64,000 nt of DNA from Leucocoprinus leucothites (Eukaryota > Basidiomycota > Agaricomycetes > Agaricales > Agaricaceae). The translations under genes and the position numbers were made by a program. The stretch spans positions 3,038,001-3,102,000 of the forward strand of contig JAACJO010000001.1 in NCBI GenBank assembly GCA_013368445.1. The letters are read 5' to 3'. Within the stretch, counting starts at the first letter, position 1; each line of letters opens with the position of its first letter. Shown piece after piece: positions 35,835 to 46,109 of this stretch. The notes under the pieces were generated by a model. It saw only the letters and a list, made by a program, of their open reading frames with translations. It was not told where the DNA came from and ran no database searches.

Positions 35835-37041
35835 ATGCCGCTCGAAGCGACGATGATGATTATAGACAATTCCGAATACATGCGGAATGGCGATTACCAG
35901 CCAACACGATTTCACGCTCAATCCGATGCAGTTACTACAGTCTTTCAGACCAAAATCGACTCGAATCCAGAGAATACTGTTGGTGTAATGACAATGGCCA
36001 ATAAAGGGTATGTAATTTCGTCTTTAGAGATATAAAGATCTTAGGACGACCCGGACTGATAGACCCATAGTCCAGAGGTTCTCGTAACACATACCAAGGA
36101 TATTGGTCAGATCCTACAAGGGCTTCATGTTGCTTCGTCAAAAGTTGGCGGCGAAATTGATATACCAACTGCTATTGCGATTGCCCAGCTAGCCCTAAAA
36201 CACAGGGAAAACAAGAATCTTCGTCAACGGATAATCGTGTTCGTTGCTTCACCGTTAGACGGACAGGGTGCGGATGAGAAGTCCATGGTCAAGCTTGCGA
36301 AGAAGCTTAAGAAGAATAACGTCGCTGTTGATGTCGTCTGCTTTGGTGATGGTATCGAGGAAGCTGGAGAAGACGGGAAGACGGTGCTACGAACATTCGT
36401 CGAGAGTGCAAATAGTAGCGATAATTCGTATGCATATTCTCTCATTCACCTATCCCTCTTCTCACCTTTCAATCTTGCACAGGCACTTTGTGACTGTTCC
36501 CCCGAGCAATCGACTACTATCTGAGCAAGTGGCGACGTCAGCTGTCTTGGCTGCGGATCGCGGTGCCGGTATCCCTGAAGAGTTCATGCCCCACGACGGA
36601 CCTCCTGCTGCATCGAGCAACGCGAATGAATTTGAGTTCGGTGTCGATCCTAGTGTTGACCCTGAATTGGCGATGGTATGTTAAAGCCGCCTACATAGCT
36701 AACCATGCTAATACATAGTGTAGGCCCTGCGTATGTCCATGCAAGAAGCACAAGCACGCGAAGCTGCCGAGGCTGCAACTCAACCATCATCACAACCCAA
36801 ACCCGCAGAGTCTTCTGCACCACAACCAACTGCTGAGGAAGACGAAGATGAGGAGCTTCGGAAAGCACTTGCCATGTCGGAGGAAAAGGATGTTGAGATG
36901 GAAGATGAAGAATACGAGGAGGAGGACGAGGAAGAGGAGGAAGAGGATGAAGAAGACGAGGACGACGAGGAAGCAGCTATCGCTCGTGCTATCGAGATGA
37001 GCATGCAGGAACAGAAGGACCAGGACCCTAAGAAAAAATGA
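35835..37041 (+). CDS. RPN10: 26S proteasome regulatory subunit Rpn10
   Basis: Ubiquitin receptor of the 19S regulatory particle. Exons 35835-36007, 36071-36427, 36483-36675 and 36724-37041 join to 346 residues. The VWA domain is at the N-terminus (MPLEATMMIIDNSEYMRNGD, VGVMTMANKGPEVLVT, IDIPTAIAIAQLALKHREN, RIIVFVASPLDG, KNNVAVDVVCFGD). It is followed by FEFGVDPSVDPELAMALRMS, the first ubiquitin-interacting motif, then EEDEDEELRKALAMSEE and, after a long Glu/Asp run (36892-36972), EEAAIARAIEMSMQEQ as further UIM-like helices. It ends DPKKK. Length, domain order and splice sites are all as expected. Confidence 0.95.
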
Positions 37042-37349
37042 GAGACAATGCTGGTGCGCTTGCAATGTATTTTTGTAATATGTTAATGTCAATTTCCTGG
37101 AGCACGGATGTTTAATTATGATCTCACCCGTTCGCCATTATGTCGCATGAGCTCAATTACGACAAAACATTCCCGGAGCGATATATCTGTGAATCCAATC
37201 ATGAAAGATGGTCCTAGTTTTTCACTATCTGGTGTTCTGCTCTACCTCGAGGTGGTCAATGAATTATTGATTCCGGACCCGGGGTTATGATTGATGAGAT
37301 CTAGAATTCCAAATTTCGGCATCTTAGCGCAGAGGACTGACCACCATCA
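37042..37349. other. Intergenic, no gene seen
   Basis: About 300 bp from the RPN10 stop to the start of the CipC duplication. No feature was recognised. Confidence 0.4.
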
Positions 37350-37778
37350 GCTGTGGACAAATGTTGAGGATATTGAATCTGATCTCATGTTCTAATTATG
37401 GTGCTCCACTGATCGCTTCCGCAGTCCCAGCCATCCCCACTGTAATGGTGAGTGCGACATCTTTCGAAACCCAAAGGACTGAACCGATGATTCCAAGTAG
37501 GATTCACGCTGCGTGATATCGGAATAGTAGTATGATTTCGAAGTCAAACTGGTAACCCATCGTGGACACACGGAACCTTGATCTCTTATACTACGGTAGA
37601 GGCAATTCTTATATCCTACGATTATAGGAGAGGGAAGATAGCAAAAGCGATGCCATGACTACGATGTGATGGAGTGCGAATAGTTTTGCTAGAGGACGAG
37701 CACCGTTGCCTTCCGCTCAGCGGGGCATCTTGGTCAAAGCATGGATGAGACTAGCTAATACAGACTAGGCCCAAGTAT

Positions 37779-38055
37779 TCAAAGCTGGGTGACTATCTGT
37801 TTCTTCTCGTCGACTCCTTCTTTGTCTCTGGCGTTGGACACGATCTCCCAAATTTGACCAAGAGCCTTCATCTCTTGGGGAGGGCCAGTAACGCTGGCCA
37901 TCTTCAAAACTTTCCCATTGATTAACGCAGCCTGTGCCAGGTGATTGACGTGAGACCCATCCAGCTTTAGCCATCTCCACGGATGCCGACTCACCGGGGC
38001 TCAATCCAGCCTCAGAACGGCCGTCTGGATGCAACCAGGACCTGACTTGATTCAC
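37779..38055 (-). pseudogene. Conserved reading frame shared by both CipC units (relic?)
   Basis: One minus-strand frame reads HLAQAALINGKVLKMASVTG, then LGQIWEIVSNARDKEGVDEK and stops at 37779. The matching stretch in unit 2 (about 41230-41510) keeps LHEAAF and traces such as TKEELTRL, but with stops and shifts. The composition is protein-like, yet no start, domain or full gene was found. It may be a remnant exon of an unrecognised gene that was duplicated together with CipC. Confidence 0.25.
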
Positions 38056-38390
38056 TAAGGCGTGGAATGACCATGGACGACAACGAACTGGTCAGCTGAG
38101 CCAATAAGGTACCGCCTTGAGGGGAAATTTGTGACTGCTTGACGATCGCGTACGAATTGCGTCCTTCAGTGGTGTTCTACCGGCCTATATTTTTGCCTGC
38201 CCATATCATTTCCATTGGTCGGCAACGTGCAACATGCCTCTAGGGGCTAGAGCATCGTTCTTCTAATTATAGCCTATGATCGATGGGAACATCTATAAAA
38301 AGAGGAGTGGGGCTATTTTTATGAACAAGCCGTTCCGCACATGATGCGGAAAGTCTGATGCAGATTGGGGGAGAGGGAGGGGGGAATTGG

Positions 38391-38400
38391 ATATAAAAGC
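38391..38400 (+). promoter_or_regulatory. TATA box of CipC-1
   Basis: ATATAAAAGC lies about 120 bp upstream of the CipC-1 start and is conserved in unit 2 at 41810-41819 (ATATAAAAAC) at the same distance. This fits a TATA-driven, inducible gene. Confidence 0.6.
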
Positions 38401-38515
38401 TGACAACTTGACCCATTCTTACCAAACAAGACACCCCATTCTTTCTTCCACTTGAACTTCCTTCCTCTGCTACACAGAATCTTACGTCTTCTCTTTATAC
38501 AATAAATAACACACT

Positions 38516-39073
38516 ATGGGCTGGTTCTCAGATGACTCCAACCAGGCTCAGGCCTGGAATCAGGTCAGCTAGCTTGTTCAACGTCGTGACCACTGGTGAC
38601 TGGATTATTGACGTCTCGTGAAACCCGTTGTACAGTATCAGAATACTGAACCTCATGAAGCCAAGCTCTCTCATGAGCTTATCGCTGGTGCCGCATCCTA
38701 CGAGGTACGTCTGGATTGTCAATTAATTCCAAGAATAAACCGTTGACAACACGTTGTAGGCTGCTAAGGCATACGAAGAACACATCGAAAGAGAAGGCAA
38801 GCCTCAATCGCACGAACAAGCCAAAGAGATTTTGTAAGTCTGTGTCCTCCCAGTTACCTTTGCCGAGTTGACGAGAGGTCACCAGTGCTGGCTTCGTAGG
38901 CGCCTTCGTTGATCGCGAAGTCGAGAGCAAGGGAGTAAGTCAACTGACTTTCGAGGATTTTCTAGTTCTAATAAATAGCGGTTGACACGAAACAGCTCAA
39001 CTGGATTGATAGAGAGAAGGTTAAACGTCATGCACAGGAGCACGGAAATAATTATATCGCTCAAGATTACTAA
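38516..39073 (+). CDS. CipC-like protein (DUF3759), copy 1
   Basis: Small cytosolic protein of the CipC/DUF3759 family, known from Aspergillus as induced by the antibiotic concanamycin; biochemical role unknown. Five exons give MGWFSDDSNQAQAWNQ, YQNTEPHEAKLSHELIAG then AASYE, AAKAYEEHIEREGKPQS, AGFVGAFVDREVESKG and LNWIDREKVKRHAQEHG, ending NNYIAQDY at 39073. About 105 residues, as usual in the family. Introns are 50-70 nt with GT-AG ends. It has a close tandem paralog at 41935-42473. A TATA box precedes it. Confidence 0.88.
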
Positions 39074-40005
39074 AGCAGCCTGTGAAAGAAATTATAGTAA
39101 TGTACAATTCCCAGTGAAATCCGATAGCATATTGTTCCTATCGTGTTCTCTGTGGTTGTTAGCACGCTGATTATACACTGACGTGCGAGCCATAATATTC
39201 CTGACCAAAGTAAGACTGAAGATCAGAGTTCTGATCATCTGTCAGTATGTATTTTTGTTTCTCTATGTTTGGAGGTCAGACCAAATTTACCACCGGACCA
39301 CTACGGAAGTTGAAAATCAAATGCAATGTGGTGATGTGCTATACAGTAACCAGTAAACGAGTGTTCGGCTATGGCAGGTTTCGCCGAAATGCCCTGGAGA
39401 CAATATCCAATTATATCCATTACTGTTGCTAACTTATTATTGTGGTCATTAGGCTACCGGATAAGGTACGACCACATGTATCCAAGAACAGCTTAGTATC
39501 AGCTCATTTCAACCTTTTCTACGTACATACTAAATACTCGCCATGAAACGAATTTTCTGAGCTGCAAAAACTCGACAAACGTTCCGAGAGCTGGAGCTTG
39601 GGTCACAGCGGGAGGTGCAACCTTTCACACCATACCGGTCGAGTCGCGCCACGCCTCTAGGGACCGGGTGTTTGATTACTCGCCCAAATTCGCTGCATGA
39701 TATCATGCCGATGCACTGCCTTGGAATTATGACTCAAATATTCAATATATTGGGTTTGAATGTCGATTACCTCAGCTGCGGACAGATGTTGAGGACGTTG
39801 AATTTCATGTTCCAATTCACGATGCTCCACTGATCGCTTCCCCAGTCGCACCCATACTGTACTCAAGCCATCCCAACGTAGTGATGAACGTGACGTCTCT
39901 TGGAATTAAAAGGCCCACCCAATTCCAAGGACCAAGAGTCCAGGACCCTGTAGGATTCATGCCACATGAGATCGGATTAATACTTTCATAACCGGAGTAC
40001 TGATA

Positions 40006-40487
40006 CAGTTGACTTTTTCATAATGCATAGCGTCAGAGAGCCACAAAACCTATGCATAATGACATTTATTCACTATCAAATATAAGCGCCTATGAGCGCC
40101 CATTGAGCGGTAGTGACAATTGGCTTGTGACATAACGGTGTAACAGGATTACATGAGCATATCAAGCACTGGTTGCTTTGTATTTTGCGACGTACCCATT
40201 ACCATGTGAGCTCTAAACCCATGGAGACGGCCAACCAGGCCAAGAGTATCATTCTAAGTGTTATTTGCTTCCAGTAGAGCTACAATTCTCCACAATTGCA
40301 TATGAAATGGCACCTTAAATGACGATAGGTCCTGGATCTAGTAGTGCATAACCCCAAATTAATGCTATGCATTATGCAATATGAAGATTTTTTGCATAAC
40401 ACGGGTTCCCTTCATCGGTGAGGGCAAAATTTGATGCATTATGAAAATTATGCAAGTCGAGTGTATGCATTATGAGCAAGTCAACTG
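40006..40487. mobile_element. 482-bp MITE with TA target duplication (Tc1/mariner-like ends)
   Basis: Left end CAGTTGACTTTTTCATAATG and right end, read on the minus strand, CAGTTGACTTGCTCATAATG, both continuing CATA, form terminal inverted repeats of about 24 bp. TA flanks both sides (40004-40005 and 40488-40489), the target duplication of Tc1/mariner-type transposons. The interior repeats TGCATAATG-like words on both strands near the ends and has no long open frame, so it is non-autonomous. Unit 1 of the duplication lacks it, so it inserted after the duplication or was lost there. Confidence 0.82.
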
Positions 40488-41809
40488 TAGTCGCCAAAAC
40501 CGATAGGTTGAAAGTTGACCGTCTGCCGTGACCAAATCGGTTAGCAGGGATCTGGGTCCCATAACTGATAATCCTCAACAGAGCTTCGCATTCCCTGAAA
40601 AGACTAAATTTCCCTCGAAATGGCTCAGATCTAGTCCACTCCACTGCGGAGCATGAGCCTACTAAATCATATTGGGACAAACCCACCACAGATACCACCT
40701 AGTACTTGAAGTAGGGCTGTAATCGATAATTATCAGATTATTTTCTTTTTTCAATCGTACGACCGTGGATCATCAGCTCGTGGAATTTCTAGCCAAGTAG
40801 TAGTAACCCGGAAGTAGACATCGTTGAGGGGGATGTGCGCCCGCCTAGTTTGTACGTCATTACCAACGAGGTAGTGGGCTGAGAGGTGACTTTTCCCTCG
40901 AAAATGATCTGGATTTCGCTCGAGACCCCGAAACTACCTGCTCATTTTTGGAAAGCTCCTGTACTTCTCCCTTGAGCACTGAGTTTCGGCTGGTAACCCG
41001 CCTTGGATACTTATTTCAGCATAGCTTGCGGGGCCTTCATCTCTTATACTGCGGAGAAGACCATTCTTCTGTGCTACGATTCACAGGAGGGATAATAAAA
41101 TCGACCCATGCCGTATCCAATGATGGAATGCGGAAAGCTCTGCCTACAGGGTGAGGACCGTTGTTTTTCACTCAGTGAACATCCCGGTCAAAGTATAGAT
41201 GAAATTAGCCAATACAAACCGGACCCGGGCATTCAAAACTGGACGACAATCTTGTCAACTCCTCTTTGGTCTCTGGTGTTGGATTTGGTACTTTAAATTT
41301 CCCAACAGAGAGCCTCTATCTCTTCGAGAGGACCCAGGAACGCCAATCATTTTCAAAGAATTTCTGTTGAAAAGCAGCTTCATGCAGGTAATCGACAGGA
41401 GCCCTGACCGTCTCCACGGGTGCCGACCCACCGGCTCCCAATCTAGCCTTAGAATGGTTATCTGGATGCAACCAGGAGCTGACTTGGTTTACCAAGGCAT
41501 ATGGTGACAAGAAATGGAAATTAACTAGTTAGCTGAACCAACAAGCTACCGCCTTGGGTAGGAAGTCGCGACTGCTTCATAATCGAATTGCGTTACTCAG
41601 TGGCGTTCTACTGGCTTGTATTATTGCTTGACCATATTGTCCCTTTTGGTCGCCAACGCGCCTCTAAAGGTTAGTATATCATTTCTCTAATCATAGCCTA
41701 TGATCAATGAAATAATTATGAAAACAGGGTGCAGCTAATTTTATGAACGAGCCGTTATACACCTGATACGGAAAATCTGCTGCAGATTAGAGGAGCAGGG
41801 GAGAATTAG

Positions 41810-41819
41810 ATATAAAAAC
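41810..41819 (+). promoter_or_regulatory. TATA box of CipC-2
   Basis: ATATAAAAAC about 120 bp upstream of the CipC-2 start, aligned with the TATA box of copy 1. Confidence 0.6.
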
Positions 41820-41934
41820 TAACGGCTCGATCCATTCTTGCCAACAAAGACTCCCGTCCCTTCCTTCCACCTGAATCCTTCTTCAAGTTCTGCGATACTG
41901 AATCCTGCGCCTTCTCATTATACAATAAATAACT

Positions 41935-42473
41935 ATGGGTTGGTTCTCAGATGACTCCGAAGTGGCCCAGGCCTATGATCAGGTCAGCTAGCGACGACCC
42001 CTGGTCCGCTGAACTCTCATGAAATTCCTTATATAGTATAACAATACTGAAGCTCATCTCTCTCACGAGCTCATCGCTGGCGCCGCATCTTACGAGGTAT
42101 GTCTGGGCTGTCAATTCCTTCAGAAAATCGACCGCCGACAACACGTTGGAGGCGGCCAAGGCATATGAAGAACACGTTGAAGTGAACGGCAAACCTCAAT
42201 CGCATGCACAAGCTAAAGAGATTTTGTAAGTCTCCGCCCTTCCAGTTACCTTTGCTGAGTTGACAAGAGGTCACCGGTCACCAGTGCTGCCTTCGTAGGC
42301 GCCTTCGTTGATCGCGAAGTCGAGACAAAGGGAGTGAGTCAACTTACTTCCAACGATTTTTCTAATTCTAATAAATGACGGTTGACACGAAATAGCTCGA
42401 CTGGATTGATAAACAGAAGGTTAAACGTCATGCACAGGAACATGTAGAGGATTATCTCGCTCAAGATTACTAA
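41935..42473 (+). CDS. CipC-like protein (DUF3759), copy 2
   Basis: Tandem paralog of the gene at 38516. Exons read MGWFSDDSEVAQAYDQ, YNNTEAHLSHELIAGAASYE, AAKAYEEHVEVNGKPQS, AAFVGAFVDREVETKG and LDWIDKQKVKRHAQEHVEDY, ending LAQDY at 42473. Compared with copy 1, three codons (EAK before LSHEL) are missing in frame. The second intron ends GTTGGAG instead of GTTGTAG, still a legal AG. The reading frame is intact, so it is probably functional. TATA box as in copy 1. Confidence 0.86.
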
Positions 42474-43377
42474 ATCAGCCTGTGAAAGAAATTGTAGTAG
42501 TGTGCAATTCTCAGTGAAATCCGATGACATATTGTTCCTACCGTGTTCTCTATGGTTGTTGGCCCGCCGATTATACACTGACGTGCGAGCCATAATATTG
42601 TAAGACTGAAGACCAAAGTTCTGATCATCTGTCAGTAGGTTTTTTGTATCTCTATATTTAGAAATCAGACCAAATTTGCCGTCAAACCACTGTGGAAGTT
42701 GAAAATCAAATGCGATCTGGTATATAGTAAATCCAGTCAACGGAGCAATGCTCAGTTAGGACAGGTTTCGCCGAAGCCTCTGCCAATGTCCTGCAGGTAA
42801 TTTCCAATTGTATCCACTACTGTGGTTGCGGTCATTCTGCCGGATAAGGTACGACCACATGCATCTGAGAATAACTTGGTATCAACCTCTTCCAACATTT
42901 TCCACGTACATACTGGATACCCGCCAGGGGGAAGCGAATATTCTGAGCTGCAACGGACTTGGCAAACGATCCGGGGCTCGGAGCTTGAGTAGTGGGAGAT
43001 ACGGCTCTTTCCATACCGCCGGCCGAGCCATGCCATTGAGGAATTCTCTAAAACTCGCCCAAAGTCGCTGCATGATATCATAGGTTTGAATGCAAGGGGT
43101 GATGGGTACTCCAGAAGACTACAACTGTGCGTCAATCGTAGCCCTAGCTATAGCCTGCAAGTAGAAAGGAGCATCTATGTTGATTATGAACTTCATTACA
43201 GTAAGATCGAACTCCCCTTGCCTTGGGTATCCTAATGTCCAGAAAATCCAAGATTACACGGAATTATAAGACTAAATAAGTGTACCCAGGCGCCGTAGCA
43301 CGAAGTAGCAACTCAATGCACGAGATATATCCAAAGTCCATCGCCGCCCCCCTTCACCACTGATGTCTGGTCGCTTC

Positions 43378-46109
43378 CTACCATGTACGCAAACCATCCG
43401 GTACACACTTCAAACAAGTCTTCCACTCCCAGTCCCCGACCCTTTTCGCCCAACGATACATCACTTTTCGGTCAACATTTTTATCAAATGTATCCACTAC
43501 ATCCTCGAACACCATCCCGTTGTCCGCCCCATAGCAGTACAAAGTGAAGCTCTTCACAACATCAGATACCAAGATCACTTGTTTCGAAGCTGGGCCCTTG
43601 GTCCCAGTGGGTCGCTCGAATTTAAGTACGTGGTAATTATCCGAGTAGGGGTTTTCCGGGGGGCGTTCAACGACCGGATCTGAACCAGGTTTAGAACTAG
43701 CTCTCTGGACGCTTGGGGGCTTAGGTGAGAGCTCGATTCTATGCCACAATCCCGAGGTGATAGCATGACAGAAAGGCTTGTGTTTCTTCCAGTCAGCTGT
43801 CTGGCATGCTAAAGACAGGAAAAATCAATGAAGCATCAGCCTCCTTGGTGCATTTAGATCGCCTACGAAGAAACAAAGGCTCACCTTTACCACAATACTC
43901 AACATTTTTGCACGCCGCACATTTACTCTTCGTTTTCTCTCCACAAAGCCTACAGCCCGCAGACTCATTCAACCCTCTCAATTCTTTCGACGAAATATCC
44001 CCAAGAGGTAAAATGAAGCCAAAATTGTAGCCTTGGTTCGAAAGCTTATTGACCGGCAACATCACCGATTCCGGGATCGTTCTATTGGCCAATAAACGAT
44101 CGTGATTATGCTCAAGGTAGAATTCAAGGAGTTGCTGTTCGAGCTGAGGCATAGGTATGAATATGATTCCTTTTGGCCCCTTTTCTGAGTAGACTTCTTC
44201 TAGGATATCTTGTTGACGACATAGTCCCTGAATAACCTTGAAAGCGACGAGAAAGAGGGGGATCGTCTCTTTGTTGATGGCATAAACGCGGATTACCTAT
44301 ACGGAATGTGTGAGACGATGCTAGCAGCAGAAAACCTAAATAAGATAACCTTCACAACCAACACCCGATGATTCTCGGAATCGAAAATAGCCGTATCAGC
44401 CCCCGTCTCATCAATACACTTGATGAACCTTGAGAGATAACCACAGACAGACGTCATGGTCATCTCCCCATTATCTTGAAGCGTAGTAAATGAATTCCTC
44501 TCCGGAAGATCGAACGCTTTTGATAAACTCGAGGCCTTCTCATCCCATCTAGGAAATTGATCCAGCTCAACCCTTCCTGCGTCCAGGAACAAGTCCGGAT
44601 AGCGCTGAGCAGCATCAAGAGCAAGTTTAAGCCTCGCTTCAAGCTTCCTTGCACTGAGTCTGGTCCAGGGCGGGATATTAATCTTCATCCCGCGTAAGAT
44701 ATAAATAAGATCGTCTCTTTGGAGTTCTTCTTCCGGGTCCACAAAACCGTTTTCAAAATACGCTTCTTCAAGCTCATAGGAAGGGTTGAGTCGACCACTC
44801 GGAAGGAACATGGGAATTTGAGAGTCTCTGCCTGCCTTCTCTGGCTTGTTAATTCTGAGGTAGAGTTCGGCAGATTTGTTCTCGCATTCTGGAATCCATA
44901 AAATAAACGGGCCATAAGCAAGAGCGGGGTAAGGACGACGAAGAAGAATGTGACACTTACGTTGGCTGCAATATTGGGCATTGCTATAGATATATGGAAA
45001 TGCCTCCGGCCCCATCGTTTTTTCGCATCGGGAACACCTGTTACGTTGGCAGATCCATTGGAGATCCTCAGGAGCAACGGGGCCGAGGGGTAGGATGAAA
45101 CTGAATGTATATTCGTCATCGTCTTCGAGTTCCCCTGGGTCGTACCAGGATGATAAATTGGTCTGGTTGTCCGCGAGATATATCTCCAACAGCCGTTGCT
45201 CGACTATAGTCAGAGCCATCTCTGTATGACCTTTTTTCGTATTGAACAATTTAGAGACACGATCCTTGAGGATTTTTTCGGTGGTTCCATTGACGACGCT
45301 GTAAGTCATAGGGACGATGGGTTTGCCGTCGAAGTCCCGTATAGAGGTAATCTGATAGAAATGGCCAGATTTAGTATATAATGATGGGATATACTTGTCG
45401 CGAACATACCCAGATACCTAGAACTCGAAGCCGCTTTTCATCTACAAACCGAACACAGTCAATTCCGTCCTTTTCCACTAGCTCAAAAAATGCACAGGTT
45501 GGCAATGACTCTCTGCATTGCCCCCTCCCTCACATCGAGATACTCCTGGGACGGTATACCCTGGCGAGCCACATTGAACGCCTCTGCAACACCCCCCTTC
45601 TCGTGGTTCCAAAATGGTAATGCGGAAGGGTCAAATTCAAATGAGAATTTAACGTTGGCCCGAGCAGATCTGAGAGCGTCTCTCAGTCCGAAGTCGAGCA
45701 GTGACACATCCAATTTCGTGTCTGGAGTGATATTGACCTGCATACCACGTAAAATATGGATCGTGTCCTCGCGTGAGAACTCGAAGCAGTCGAATGCACA
45801 GTAATAATCGCTACCGTCCTCGGAGTCGTCGGAATATCCATGGTCAGAATAACCACCTGAATAGGAATTGTCGAGGTACTCGTCGCGCCCGTGGTCGTTG
45901 TCATCACCAAGCTCGTCATCGGGGCTCTGTTCATCAGAGTTGGAGGTCTCGGAGCTGGAATCGGAGTCGTCCATTACTGGGTCGCTTAGGGCTCGAATTT
46001 TAAGCTCCCTGAGGATTTGACGGATTTTTCGTTGAGAGGCTCCGACTTCCTGCAGGTTCGCAACCAGTTTAGAAAGGGTGTCATCAAATTCAACGCCGTC
46101 AACGAGCAT
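43378..46109 (-). CDS. MYND-type zinc-finger locus with two repeated modules and one frameshift
   Basis: Starts MLVDGVEFDDTLSKLVANLQ (46109) and has a Ser/Asp/Tyr-rich acidic stretch. Module 1 reads REDTIHILRGMQVNI, FDPSALPFWNHEKGG, AMQRVIANL, then in another frame AFFELVEKDGIDCVRF, RLRVLGIW spliced to ITSIRDFDGKPIVPM, LTIVEQRLLEIYLADNQ, FSFILPLGPVAPEDLQ and half a MYND finger CSRCEKTMG..YCSQQC. Module 2 repeats the order: RDDLIYILRGMKINI, VELDQFPRWDEKASS, GYLSRFIKCIDETGAD, LEQQLLEFYLEHNHDR, FGFILPLGDISSKEL and a full MYND finger CRLCGEKTKSKCAACKNVEY-CGK joined to ACQTADWKKHKPFC, ending at 43378. One base too many near 45485 breaks module 1. MYND fingers mediate protein contacts. It could be one fused gene, two tandem genes, or a decaying locus. 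Confidence 0.6.

Larger units (their letters stand above)
37350..39764. repeat. Tandem segmental duplication, unit 1 (CipC-1)
   Basis: A segment of about 2.4 kb is repeated directly at 39765-43090. Matching landmarks include 37350-37440 with 39770-39880 (GCTCCACTGATCGCTTCC in both), 37541-37640 with 40985-41085 (CATCTCTTATACT), 38050-38110 with 41475-41540 (TACCGCCTTG), the whole CipC gene, and 39540-39720 with 42915-43080 (GCTGCATGATATCAT). Divergence is considerable, so the event is not recent. Boundaries are approximate by eye. Confidence 0.75.
39765..43090. repeat. Tandem segmental duplication, unit 2 (CipC-2)
   Basis: Second copy of the segment at 37350-39764. It is about 0.9 kb longer, because roughly 39980-40980 has no counterpart in unit 1; the MITE at 40006-40487 explains half of that. 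Its right end near GGTTTGAATG (about 43085) matches the GGGTTTGAATG at the end of unit 1 (about 39755), which is the likely junction. Confidence 0.72.

Noticed and set aside
36780..37004. Serine-rich minus-strand frame
   Set aside because: It is the reverse complement of the Glu/Asp run in Rpn10.
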